A stretch of 64,000 nt of DNA, taken from Acidobacteriaceae bacterium. Lineage in GTDB: Bacteria; Acidobacteriota; Terriglobia; Terriglobales; Acidobacteriaceae. Positions 16,046 through 23,304 of the stretch are shown here, piece by piece (positions within the stretch are counted from its first letter, which is position 1; every line of letters begins with the position of its first letter). The DNA lies in assembly GCA_027452245.1 (NCBI GenBank), contig DAIDGW010000220.1, forward strand, positions 112,009 to 176,008. The letters run 5' to 3'. The translations under genes and the position numbers were made by a program. The notes beneath the pieces are model-generated. The model had not been told where the DNA came from. It made no database searches and worked only from the letters and a program-made list of their open reading frames with translations.

Positions 16046-16169
16046 CGGCACATACCACTCAGGTGTAGACAGCTATAAGCTAACTAAGAATTTGCGCGGC
16101 ACCGGCAGCCATTTTCCGCCCTTAGCTCAGCCATACCATCGCCCTGCAGCATTAAATCCTTACCAGACA

Positions 16170-16212
16170 GTACCTTAGAAGGAATGTACCTTTTTCGACT
16201 CGTAAGTACCTT
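16170..16212 (+). repeat. Three GTACCTT repeats upstream of the serine recombinase
   Basis: GTACCTT at 16170, 16186 and 16206, the middle one within AAGGAATGTACCTT, a short inverted repeat. They are about 100-140 bp before the recombinase promoter and could be binding sites for it or for an operon regulator. Confidence 0.4.
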
Positions 16213-16306
16213 TGCTTGCATCACGAATTTTAGTTAAACGATTTAATAGTCAGATCGCATTGCTGTGCTTGCATGTTTGCTGCCAGATATTTTTCATTTG
16301 TACTGC

Positions 16307-16334
16307 TTGACAGTTTGAAAATCAGTGTTACAGT
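16307..16334 (+). promoter_or_regulatory. Probable promoter of the serine recombinase gene
   Basis: TTGACA (16307-16312), 16-bp spacer, TACAGT (16329-16334). It lies 43 bp before the chosen ATG at 16378. Confidence 0.6.
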
Positions 16335-16377
16335 TGCCGTGATGTCCGGTACTGCAAACGAAACGAGGGCAGCAATC

Positions 16378-17049
16378 ATGAAATATGTGGCTTATTTCCG
16401 TGTCAGCACACAGAAACAGGGGCGTAGTGGCCTAGGATTGCAAGCACAGAGGGATTCTGTGAGCAGTTACATCGCGGGAGTGAACGGTACGCTGTGCGGG
16501 GAGTTCACTGAGATTGAATCTGGCAAGCGTACAGATCGCCCCGAGCTAAGCAAAGCGCTGGCACTCTGCCGCGTGCATGGCGCTACGCTCATCACGGCGA
16601 AACTCGACAGGCTTAGCCGCAACGTTCACTTTGTAAGTGGTCTGCTGGAATCGGGAGTCGAGTTCTGCGCTGTCGATTTCCCACAGGCGAATAGATTCAT
16701 GATTCACTTGCTGGCTGCAGTGGGCGAGTATGAGGCTAAGCTGATTTCAGATCGCACGAAAGCAGCGCTGGCACAGGCGAAGCGTAGGGGAGTGCAGATC
16801 GGCGGATACGCTGATAATTGCCCACAGATCGCGCGTAAGGGGAATCGCGCCAGCGCAGTGGTACGCAGTGAAGCAGCACAGCGCCGCGCTAGCGATCTGC
16901 TGCCGGTAATTGAATCTATCCGGGCAGAGGGTGCGCAGAGCTTACGCCAGATCGCAGACGGGCTGAATCAGCGCGGTATTACCACGGCACGCGGTGCGCA
17001 GTGGAGTCCCACGGCAGTGCTGAGAGTCATGGACTACGCCAGCGCCTAG
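16378..17049 (+). CDS. Serine recombinase (resolvase/invertase family)
   Basis: 223 residues from the ATG at 16378; GAGG is nine bases upstream and the upstream in-frame ATGs precede the promoter. YFRVSTQKQGRSGLGLQAQR holds the catalytic serine near residue 9, and AKLDRLSRN the active-site arginines. The C-terminal part (SLRQIADGLNQRGITTARG) is a resolvase-type DNA-binding HTH. It would cut and rejoin DNA at paired sites, perhaps resolving multimers of a replicating excised form. A second recombinase beside the integrase fits an element with an autonomous circular phase. Confidence 0.93.
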   Translation: MKYVAYFRVSTQKQGRSGLGLQAQRDSVSSYIAGVNGTLCGEFTEIESGKRTDRPELSKALALCRVHGATLITAKLDRLSRNVHFVSGLLESGVEFCAVDFPQANRFMIHLLAAVGEYEAKLISDRTKAALAQAKRRGVQIGGYADNCPQIARKGNRASAVVRSEAAQRRASDLLPVIESIRAEGAQSLRQIADGLNQRGITTARGAQWSPTAVLRVMDYASA

Positions 17050-17078
17050 CTAGGACTAGCAGCGGTACGCTGTACCAC

Positions 17079-17107
17079 GGGGCAGAGCCATTCTGCCCCT
17101 TTTATTT
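17079..17107 (+). terminator. Rho-independent terminator after the serine recombinase
   Basis: GGGGCAGA (17079-17086) and TCTGCCCC (17092-17099) with a 5-base loop, followed by TTTTATTTT. It begins 30 bases after the stop codon. Confidence 0.9.
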
Positions 17108-17503
17108 TGTGAAATCAGAAATCCGGCCTGCTTAGTGATCGACTAGTGGCAGAAAGCATAGCGCCTAGCTGGGGCAGTGCCGCGCTGGGTGCTAGGCGTA
17201 GACAGTGCGATGCATGGGAATTGCTTAGCAGGTGAGCACTCTGCCCAGCCCCTGCCTAGCAGGACGATGCAACCCGATGCAACCTACAATGCACTCCTAC
17301 GTGACAGATGGTTCTAAGGTCTGCTTACAAAAGTGGGAGTGTCATTCGAGATGACTGCCGGAATGTCTATCAATAAGTGGGATGCAGGACAGGGTTGACT
17401 CTCAGGAACGGATACCATCGGACAGGGCTAAGCCAGAGGGTTGGACCTTTCGTAATCTTGGCAGTGGTATCCAAAATGCTATAAAGAGGGTGCTTGTCAC
17501 GAA
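17108..17503. other. 396-bp region with short repeats, no gene recognised
   Basis: No convincing ORF. The word GCGCCTAGCT appears at about 17160 and also spans the recombinase stop at about 17042. GATGCAACC occurs twice in tandem near 17267-17285. I found no clear promoter for the ORF that begins at 17504. Confidence 0.4.
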
Positions 17504-17704
17504 ATGTACCTACCTGAACTCATCATCGAGTCCCTGAAAACTGCGCAAGCAGCTATAGAGCTGGCGACCAAACTTGCCGGACTCCTGACCCCACTTGCCG
17601 CACTCCTGACCACACTCCTACACCTTTTCAAAAAAAAACATATACAGGTAACATTACTTAACTTTTGTTACCCGGTGAGTCCGGTTTCTTTTTGTACAGT
17701 GTGA
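17504..17704 (+). CDS. Possible small hydrophobic peptide
   Basis: Up to 66 residues; the first 45 are a Leu/Ala-rich segment ending in KKK (TKLAGLLTPLAALLTTLLHLF), which could span or insert in a membrane like a holin or type I toxin. The coding DNA contains an imperfect tandem repeat of about 22 bp (ACTTGCCGnACTCCTGACC). A run of nine A at about 17630 may shift or end the frame. No good ribosome-binding site; the 3' end overlaps the opposite-strand gene. Confidence 0.35.
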   Translation: MYLPELIIESLKTAQAAIELATKLAGLLTPLAALLTTLLHLFKKKHIQVTLLNFCYPVSPVSFCTV

Positions 17705-17964
17705 ACGGGAAAGGTTTCGTTGAGCACCATAGAAACACGCTGAGCCAGATCAGCAGCCATATGATCACAGGCACACGTCCAATCACAGGCCGGATGCGAG
17801 CAGTATTGCTGCCCACACGTCAAGCACTCGCTTAGATCATCTTCGGAGCACGGTTTGCCACAGGTAGGACAAGCAAATTGCACCGGGAACTGCAGCAGGG
17901 TGGCGCTGGCGTGCTTCGCGCTCCGTGTGCGCCGTGGTTTGGGGAATTGCAGAACCTTTGCCAT
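17668..17964 (-). CDS. Zinc-ribbon protein of the element
   Basis: 98 residues from the ATG at 17964, supported by AGGAG four bases upstream; longer frames run into a tRNA. CPTCGKPCSEDDLSECLTCG and QQYCSHPACDWTCACDH give nine or more cysteines and histidines able to bind two zinc ions. The C-terminal VHTVQ is encoded by the same 17 bases as VHTVQ in the O-like protein. Function unknown; probably nucleic-acid or protein binding. Confidence 0.7.
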   Translation of the reverse strand: MAKVLQFPKPRRTRSAKHASATLLQFPVQFACPTCGKPCSEDDLSECLTCGQQYCSHPACDWTCACDHMAADLAQRVSMVLNETFPVHTVQKETGLTG

Positions 17965-17980
17965 CTCGCTCCTGAAAGAA

Positions 17981-18072
17981 TGGCGGTGAGAGCAAGATTC
18001 GAACTTGCGAGACTCACCTAAGAGTCTGGCCGCTTTCAAAACGGCTGGCATAAACCGCTCGCCCATCTCACC
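17981..18072 (-). tRNA. tRNA-Ser(TGA) encoded by the element
   Basis: 92-base class II tRNA with encoded CCA: acceptor GGTGAGA/TCTCACC with discriminator G, anticodon stem GCCGT/GCGGC with loop TTTGAAA (anticodon TGA), long variable arm AGACTC/GAGTCT with 6-base loop, T-stem GCAAG/CTTGC with TTCGAAT. All arms pair. It stands 16 bases upstream of the zinc-ribbon gene on the same strand, so both may share a transcript. Confidence 0.95.
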
Positions 18073-18224
18073 GCAGTTTCAAACTGTCGGCAGAATACTG
18101 CGGGTGGGGATTGCACTTCTGTGCGAGTGCTCACCGATGTGGGTGTCTAGACGCTTAACGAAATAGTTCAGAACTGGAGTGTGTGTGTGTGATCTGAACT
18201 GCGGGATGTGTCAACTGAATGGCT

Positions 18225-18524
18225 TTACTGATCCTCGTCATCCTTCGGCGGGTAGGGATTGAGCGGTAAGTCTCTCCCCTCGGGCTCCATGCTGGGCTCC
18301 CGTAGGAGGGTGAAAGTGCATTTTGGAAATAGCCCGTACTCATTCCCGCAGGAATCACAGACCGCGTACCAGATACCCAATCTGCCCCAGATACGGAAGC
18401 GCTCACTGCCGCATAGTGAGCACCCCTGAAACGCTGAATCCTTTTGCTCCGCGTCACTCATTGGAGCAGCATTGTACAGTGTAATGCCCTTTTTCGCGTT
18501 AAATGCGATATGGGGTGTAGACAC
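18225..18524 (-). CDS. Second small zinc-ribbon protein
   Basis: Up to 99 residues from a GTG at 18524; an ATG at 18461 gives 78 residues. Neither has a clear SD. CSLCGSERFRIWG and CDSCGNEYG form a four-cysteine zinc ribbon around a short beta strand (IWYAV). The tail is acidic (KDDEDQ). Function unknown; near the right end of the element. Confidence 0.6.
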   Translation of the reverse strand: MSTPHIAFNAKKGITLYNAAPMSDAEQKDSAFQGCSLCGSERFRIWGRLGIWYAVCDSCGNEYGLFPKCTFTLLREPSMEPEGRDLPLNPYPPKDDEDQ

Positions 18525-18639
18525 TGCGGGGATAGCCTACCCCACTAGGGCAGGGGAGAGCGTCGATTCTGGGGCAGATTTAGCAGGCTCGCGAGTGTGC
18601 TGCGCTGGCGGTCGGATCAAGATGGTACGGGTCACTCAT

Positions 18640-18664
18640 TTGGTCAGCGTTTGGTCAGCAGTAG
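18640..18664 (+). repeat. Arm-type integrase-binding repeats, right
   Basis: TTGGTCAGC at 18640 and 18651, 11 bp apart; the second extends to TTGGTCAGCAGTAG, identical to 9787-9800. They lie about 90-115 bp inside the right core. Confidence 0.6.
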
Positions 18665-18753
18665 AAATGCTTTCCCGTTCCCAACCCTTGATAAATCGCC
18701 ATATTTCATGCGGGTGCGGCGTAATGGATTCAGGCATTTAGGCGTTTTGCTAA

Positions 18754-18799
18754 CTTCCCAAGCTGGATGTCGCCGGTTCGATCCCGGTCTCCCGCTCCA
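18754..18799 (+). pseudogene. attR with displaced 3' half of tRNA-Gly
   Basis: The 19-bp core (18754-18772) is followed by a T-arm GCCGG/CCGGT with loop TTCGATC, acceptor strand CTCCCGC and TCCA. The 5' half is absent, so this is the host's original tRNA 3' half displaced by integration. Its T-stem differs from the one now in the functional gene, but both pair. Confidence 0.9.
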
Positions 18800-18950
18800 A
18801 TCTTTCAGAGACTTCCATCGCGAACAGAATCCTGGCTCAGCGGTAGGTCAGCGCTGGCTGGCGCGTCAATCTGGGAAGTGTGTCATCATGCGATGGAGAA
18901 CAGTCTGCCCAGCCGATCTATCAGGGGACAATGTCGAGATCCACACTTGG
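18800..18950 (+). pseudogene. Remnant of an older integrase 5' region
   Basis: GTGTCATCATGCGAT (18880-18894) is identical to 9836-9850, the sequence around the integrase start. Upstream, words such as CAGAAT, TCAGCGGTAGGTCAGCGCTGG parallel the left flank. The ATG lies 116 bp after the right core and 119 bp after the left core. The frame ends within about 28 codons. It looks like the beginning of a related integrase, otherwise deleted. Confidence 0.7.
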
Positions 18951-18970
18951 TTGTGTGGTTTTGAAAGTGC

Positions 18971-19672
18971 ATGACTACCACGTCCAGTGCTAATTCACCG
19001 GTCACAGGGAAATTCGCGGTGCGCGGAGCGGGTGCGCGATGGATTTCGCTGCTTGAGGTCATCGCGGGCAGTTTGATCGTGCTGGGAGACAACGTCTGGC
19101 ATGTGCTGCCGAATTCGACCCTTCTTCTTTGCGCCATGGCGCTGATTTCTTTCTGGGGGCGAGAGCGAGGTTGGAGGGCCATTGGATTACAGCTTCCAAA
19201 ATCCTGGACGCGAATTTTCTTGATCGCAATCGGAGCGATGGTGGTGCAGCAGGCTTTAGGGGAATTCGTGGTAGATCCGCTCGCCAGGCCTTACGCGCAC
19301 TATGCGGCCCGGGCTAATCCCATGGCGGGCATCCACGGATATGCAGGGTTGCTGCGCTGGCTCGGGGTCATTTGGACGTACGCCGCGTTTGGAGAGGAAC
19401 TGGCTTATCGACGCTATTTGCTGAATCGTGTGGCTGATGTGGGAGGCCAATCGCGCTTCGCTCTCGTGCTCGGGTTGGTGTGGTCGAGCGGATTGTTTGG
19501 TTGCGCCCATTGGTATCAGGGAATGGCGGGCGTCATCTCCGCCATGGTTAGCGGCCTTGTATATGGAGGCGCTTATTTGTTGACCAGAAAGAACCTCTGG
19601 ACATCGGTCTGCGCGCATGGCCTGAGCGATACTCTCGCGCTGTTGCTGACGTACTTTGGACTTGCGAGCTAG
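18971..19672 (+). CDS. CPBP-family intramembrane metalloprotease
   Basis: 233 residues with about six membrane segments. GEELAYRRYLL is the EExxxR motif, FGCAHWYQG the FxxxH-type second motif and SVCAHGLSDT the third with His and Asp. These are the catalytic residues of the CAAX/Abi (CPBP) family, which cleaves membrane proteins or prenylated peptides and is often found beside bacteriocin or mobile-element genes. It lies directly after the integrase remnant, so it may be cargo of an older element; host origin is equally possible. Confidence 0.88.
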   Translation: MTTTSSANSPVTGKFAVRGAGARWISLLEVIAGSLIVLGDNVWHVLPNSTLLLCAMALISFWGRERGWRAIGLQLPKSWTRIFLIAIGAMVVQQALGEFVVDPLARPYAHYAARANPMAGIHGYAGLLRWLGVIWTYAAFGEELAYRRYLLNRVADVGGQSRFALVLGLVWSSGLFGCAHWYQGMAGVISAMVSGLVYGGAYLLTRKNLWTSVCAHGLSDTLALLLTYFGLAS

Positions 19673-19692
19673 GAAGGCAACAATCCACAACA

Positions 19693-21324
19693 TCATTTTC
19701 CCGGGCAGGCGGCGACGGACTGGTCCGCTCCATTGGCAACCGAGATGGGAGAGCCTCCGATTTCCTGCAAGGTGCCATTCGATACCGAATACACCGAAAC
19801 CGTGTTCTGATTCGGATGTGAGACTGCCAAGTCGTTGCTGTCGCAGGTGAAGGTCAGCGCTCCCGGCGGCTGCGGCAAGGTGATTTGTGCTTTTTGCGTG
19901 AGCGTGCCATTGGTTCCGTCAAAAGTAAAAAGAGTGAGATTGGAATTGTCTCCGCTCACGGCGACGAGAGTTCCAGTGAGATCGACCGCAATCTCGCCGT
20001 GCACGCCGGGATAAGTGTTCACGGTTTTCACGGCCGCGGTCGAAATCTGCAGGACGGCGAGGCCGGTTGCCGTGTAGGTATTGTCGGAAGAATTGAACTG
20101 CAGTGTGTTGGCGAGCAGATAGTTGTTCTGGGCGAATGGGCCGCCACCTTCGAGCGATCCCGTGCCCGCGACAATTTCATTGCTGGGATTGGTCATGATG
20201 GCGCCGGTAGAAGGATCTCGCTGGGCGCAGAAGACGTTTCCCGTAACGCCGGGACCGGCGAATCCGGCGGTGCAAAGCCACGTTCCATCGGGAGAAATCT
20301 GTGGAGGATTGCCCGCGGCATCTTCCAGAGAATAAGGCGAGCCGGGAAGAGAGCTGAGATCTCCGGTCTGGTGATCGATGGAAAATCCATAGGCGCTGGT
20401 ATTCATTCCATACAGGAATTTACCCGAAGGATCAGTCCCGAGGCCAAGACGCGGAGGTTGCGTAGATGACGAGGTTTGCGTGATTCCTCCCGTTTGCGCG
20501 TTGACCATCCAGGTGACGATCACGCCCGGGGACATGCCAGAGATGAAGAGGAACTTGCCTGCGCCGGCCAAGAAGAATTCCGATTGCGCCTGGTTGGTGA
20601 CGGTGAAAGGTGAGCCCGGGATGGTGGAAACCGCATTATTTGCGATCGCCAGGCCGGAAAGCATGTTGCCCACTCCACCGAAGTAAACGAAGTCGGACGG
20701 ACTGGAACTCGTCGGAGGATTTACGGTCAGAGTGACGCTCGCGTTGGCGTTGTTATACGCGGAGGTATTCGTTGGAGTGAAGGCGACTGAGAGTGTGTGA
20801 TTCCCAGGATCAAGGACGGTTCCTGTGGGCGGATTGTAGACGAAGGTTCCGGGTACGTTGGCGGTTGCGTCCAACTCGGCGGAAGTCAACGGGGCGGGGT
20901 TAGTGATGGCAGCCGGCTGGGGCCAAGTCAGGGTTGGCGTGGTCTTTGAATTCGGGGGCGGAGCGGCCTGAGGATTGACCTTCAGAGAGACAGAGGCCGT
21001 CGCATTGTTGTACGCGGCCATATTGGTGGGTGTGAACGTGGTCATCAGCTTCTGAGTTCCCGGATTGAGGACGGTTCCCGCAGGGGGATTGTAGGAAAAA
21101 GTTCCGGGTACATTTGCGGTCGCGTCCAGTTGCGTCGAGCTGAGCGGGGCGGGGTAAGTGATCGCTGCTGGTTGCGCCCACGTTATGGTTGGAGTGGTCT
21201 TGGCTGTCGGAGTTCCGGGACCGGGTTGTGTACCGGTGGTCGAGGAAGAGTTCGAGGCGCACGACGTGAAGCTAAGAGCGGCAAGGAGCAAGAAGGCTGC
21301 AAAGGCACAAGCATCTTTAGACAT
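19693..21324 (-). CDS. Lipoprotein with two MBG-type Ig repeats and a beta-propeller
   Basis: 543 residues from the ATG at 21324, chosen for GAGG six bases upstream and because a signal sequence with lipobox SFTSC follows directly. Two near-identical repeats of about 90 residues (TPTITWAQPAAI and TPTLTWPQPAAI, each with LDATANVPGTF) are of the MBG/Ig-like type. From about residue 225 the sequence forms blades of a lactonase-like seven-bladed propeller. Surface-anchored; substrate unknown. The two repeats are close enough at DNA level to recombine. Confidence 0.78.
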   Translation of the reverse strand: MSKDACAFAAFLLLAALSFTSCASNSSSTTGTQPGPGTPTAKTTPTITWAQPAAITYPAPLSSTQLDATANVPGTFSYNPPAGTVLNPGTQKLMTTFTPTNMAAYNNATASVSLKVNPQAAPPPNSKTTPTLTWPQPAAITNPAPLTSAELDATANVPGTFVYNPPTGTVLDPGNHTLSVAFTPTNTSAYNNANASVTLTVNPPTSSSPSDFVYFGGVGNMLSGLAIANNAVSTIPGSPFTVTNQAQSEFFLAGAGKFLFISGMSPGVIVTWMVNAQTGGITQTSSSTQPPRLGLGTDPSGKFLYGMNTSAYGFSIDHQTGDLSSLPGSPYSLEDAAGNPPQISPDGTWLCTAGFAGPGVTGNVFCAQRDPSTGAIMTNPSNEIVAGTGSLEGGGPFAQNNYLLANTLQFNSSDNTYTATGLAVLQISTAAVKTVNTYPGVHGEIAVDLTGTLVAVSGDNSNLTLFTFDGTNGTLTQKAQITLPQPPGALTFTCDSNDLAVSHPNQNTVSVYSVSNGTLQEIGGSPISVANGADQSVAACPGK

Positions 21325-21878
21325 CAGCGTCCTCGTCGGGTCCCGGCATAGAGCGGAGGACGGGAGCAGGAATGAGGGTTGGATGGCGATCCGAAACCGA
21401 GCAGTTGCCGCAAACGGGGCGACTGACATCGGTTTTGGGGCGACGAAGGTTCCTGGAAAAGTGGGACTGAATCAAAAGACGTGAATTCTGACGGACGAGA
21501 CGATTGTTCCAGTCAGAGTAGCGTTCGGGAAAGGCAGCGTGGGACCGAAGTAGCTGCTGAAAGAGCATTCGCTGATCCCGGAGCTGCGGCCTTGACGTGA
21601 AATGGTGTTGCGGGCGGACTTTTGCCTCTTCTTCGCGCCCGGCATATGCCTTACGAGGGGCCGTATTTCCGCTTCGACAAACCGGCGATGTGCATTTAGT
21701 TGCTGCGAGTTACGTTGCACACCCCGCCGTGATTTCGATCACGCCCTGCCGTGATGAGCGCCATTTGCTCAATCGCGGACCTCAAGGAAGATGGGCTTGG
21801 AATGTCAGAAACGCGACCGGAAGGTTTAGATCGCTCTCCAGGCCGTGCTGATCGACGGGCCGGGGGCGGGAGGGTTCG
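21325..21878. other. 554-bp divergent intergenic region
   Basis: No convincing gene. It contains a CRP-like palindrome at 21728-21743 (listed separately). The strand reading toward the lipoprotein gene is open over long stretches but has no recognisable protein. Confidence 0.4.
21728..21743. promoter_or_regulatory. CRP/FNR-like palindrome upstream of tonB
   Basis: CGTGATTTCGATCACG is a perfect 16-base palindrome with GTGA-N6-TCAC half-sites as in CRP/FNR operators, 136 bp before the TonB start. A UUCG-loop hairpin in RNA is the alternative reading. Confidence 0.4.
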
Positions 21879-22748
21879 ATGAAAGATACGGTAGATATCC
21901 ATGAACCCGAGGTGAAACAAGCCCCGAGGATTGATGCGCCGCCGGTTCTGCCTCGTCCAGAGCTGAAAATAGGAAGTGCGCGTCTGCCGGAGAGGATGAT
22001 GTTTTCCGACAGTCTGCTGGATTTCGGGAAGCAGCGGAAGCGTAAGGCCCTGGCGACGAGCACGTCATTTCTTCTGAATGTTCTGGCGCTTGCGTGCTTA
22101 CTGATTTTTCCTTTGTTTGTTACGGAAGAGCTGCCGAAGTCGCAGCTGATGACGTTCCTGGTAGCGCCCCCACCGCCTCCGCCACCACCGCCTCCGGCCG
22201 CGGAACCCGTGGCGCGAGTGGTGCGGCAGATTCAGAGTGATGTGCTGTCGAGCGGAGCACTGCGCACGCCGACGCGTATTCCGCAAAAGGTGGAAATGGT
22301 CAAAGAGGAGGAAGCTCCTCCGCCGATGCCGGTGAGTGGTGGAGTGGTGGGCGGAGTGCCGGGAGGCATTCCGGGCGGTCAGCTTGGGGGTGTGATCGGT
22401 GGAATTATCAGCTCGACATCGCACCTGAATGCGCCGAAGTTCATTCCTGTGCAGCCGCAGCGGGTACGGATCTCGCAGGGTGTGACGCGAGGGTTGCTGA
22501 TCCATCGCGTGGAGCCGGTCTATCCGACGCTGGCTAAGTCGGCGCGAGTGCAGGGCGAGGTGGTGCTGAAAGCCATCATCAACCGTAATGGCGACATCGA
22601 GGATTTACAACTGGTCAGCGGGCATCCGATGCTGGTGCAGTCGGCGATCGACGCTGTGCGGCAGTGGAGATACAAGCCGTATCTGTTAAACGGGCAACCG
22701 GTAGAAGTGGAGACCACCGTAACGGTGATCTTCTCCCTATCAAGTTGA
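21879..22748 (+). CDS. TonB energy-transducer protein
   Basis: 289 residues. A cytoplasmic segment is followed by one membrane helix at about 68-86 (FLLNVLALACLLIFPLF), a run of ten prolines at about 97-106, a Gly-rich spacer (GGVPGGIPGGQLGG), and a TonB C-terminal domain (about 205-289; VYPTLAKSARVQGEVVLKAI, WRYKPYLLNGQPVEVETTV). It passes proton-motive energy from ExbB/D to outer-membrane receptors such as the 1193-residue receptor at 58270. ExbB and ExbD are not in this window. Confidence 0.92.
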   Translation: MKDTVDIHEPEVKQAPRIDAPPVLPRPELKIGSARLPERMMFSDSLLDFGKQRKRKALATSTSFLLNVLALACLLIFPLFVTEELPKSQLMTFLVAPPPPPPPPPPAAEPVARVVRQIQSDVLSSGALRTPTRIPQKVEMVKEEEAPPPMPVSGGVVGGVPGGIPGGQLGGVIGGIISSTSHLNAPKFIPVQPQRVRISQGVTRGLLIHRVEPVYPTLAKSARVQGEVVLKAIINRNGDIEDLQLVSGHPMLVQSAIDAVRQWRYKPYLLNGQPVEVETTVTVIFSLSS

Positions 22749-22789
22749 GTGAGGGAAGGCGCGACTCGGGGAGCGCCGGGAGTGAAAGT

Positions 22790-23275
22790 ATGCCTTCAGA
22801 ATACACATACCGTGTTTCAGCCTGGTGGACATCGGGGCGCACAGGTTTGGCGAAATGTGATTCGGCTCCCAATGCGATCCATTTCTCCGAGGCTCCAGAG
22901 ATGGGCGGGACTGAGGGAAGGTGGACGCCGGAGCAGTTGCTGTTGAGCGCGCTGGCAGGATGTTTCACAACCACTTTTCAGGAGTTGGCCCGCAGCGTCA
23001 AGTTCCAGTACACCGATCTGGAAGTCGAAGTGGAAGGTATCGTGCGGAAAGCCAAGGGAGCGCTGAACCTGGCGGAGATTATTGTCCGTCCGCAGCTGAC
23101 CGTGCACGGTGATGAGGAATTTGAAATGGGTCTGAACCTCTTGCGCAAAGCAAAACAAAACAGCCGCATCTCGCGAGCGGTTACCGTTCCGCAGACGCTG
23201 GAGCCGCGGGTGGAATGTCCGCGGCCAGTGAGCGCGAGATGGCACGAAGAAACGGTGATGAAAATGCCGGTATAG
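22790..23275 (+). CDS. OsmC/Ohr-family protein
   Basis: 161 residues. WTPEQLLLSALAGCFTTTFQ is the OsmC core helix with its first catalytic cysteine. The second cysteine of typical OsmC proteins is not at the expected VPYSxxCP position: the protein reads VECPRPVSARW near the C-terminus, so the redox pair is uncertain. The family reduces organic peroxides. It starts 41 bp after tonB and is followed closely by the RsbRD-type gene, so it may belong to the redox operon to its right. Confidence 0.82.
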   Translation: MPSEYTYRVSAWWTSGRTGLAKCDSAPNAIHFSEAPEMGGTEGRWTPEQLLLSALAGCFTTTFQELARSVKFQYTDLEVEVEGIVRKAKGALNLAEIIVRPQLTVHGDEEFEMGLNLLRKAKQNSRISRAVTVPQTLEPRVECPRPVSARWHEETVMKMPV

Positions 23276-23304
23276 GACGTCTTACCGGCAGAGGGGGGGT
23301 GCGT

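Larger units (their letters stand above)
9707..18772. mobile_element. ~9.05-kb integrative element in tRNA-Gly
   Basis: The element is bounded by a 19-bp identical direct repeat (9707-9725 and 18754-18772) lying in the anticodon-loop to variable-loop part of tRNA-Gly(CCC). A tyrosine integrase gene begins about 120 bp inside the left copy. Contents: integrase, glycosyltransferase-like protein, O-like replication protein with internal iterons, three or four small HTH or coiled-coil proteins, a hairpin array, a serine recombinase, a tRNA-Ser(UGA) and two zinc-ribbon proteins. No capsid, portal, terminase, relaxase or T4SS gene is visible. It is therefore best described as a satellite or plasmid-like integrative element of unknown class. 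Confidence 0.9.

Noticed and set aside
18155..18457. Alternative ORF overlapping the second zinc-ribbon gene
   Set aside because: It lacks the paired CxxC motifs and is a different frame of the same DNA.
9707..18772. Complete prophage
   Set aside because: No terminase, portal, capsid, tail or lysis cassette can be recognised, and 9 kb is too small for the usual tailed phage.
21325..21878. Cyclic-di-GMP riboswitch
   Set aside because: The GEMM core and tetraloop-receptor pattern are absent on both strands.
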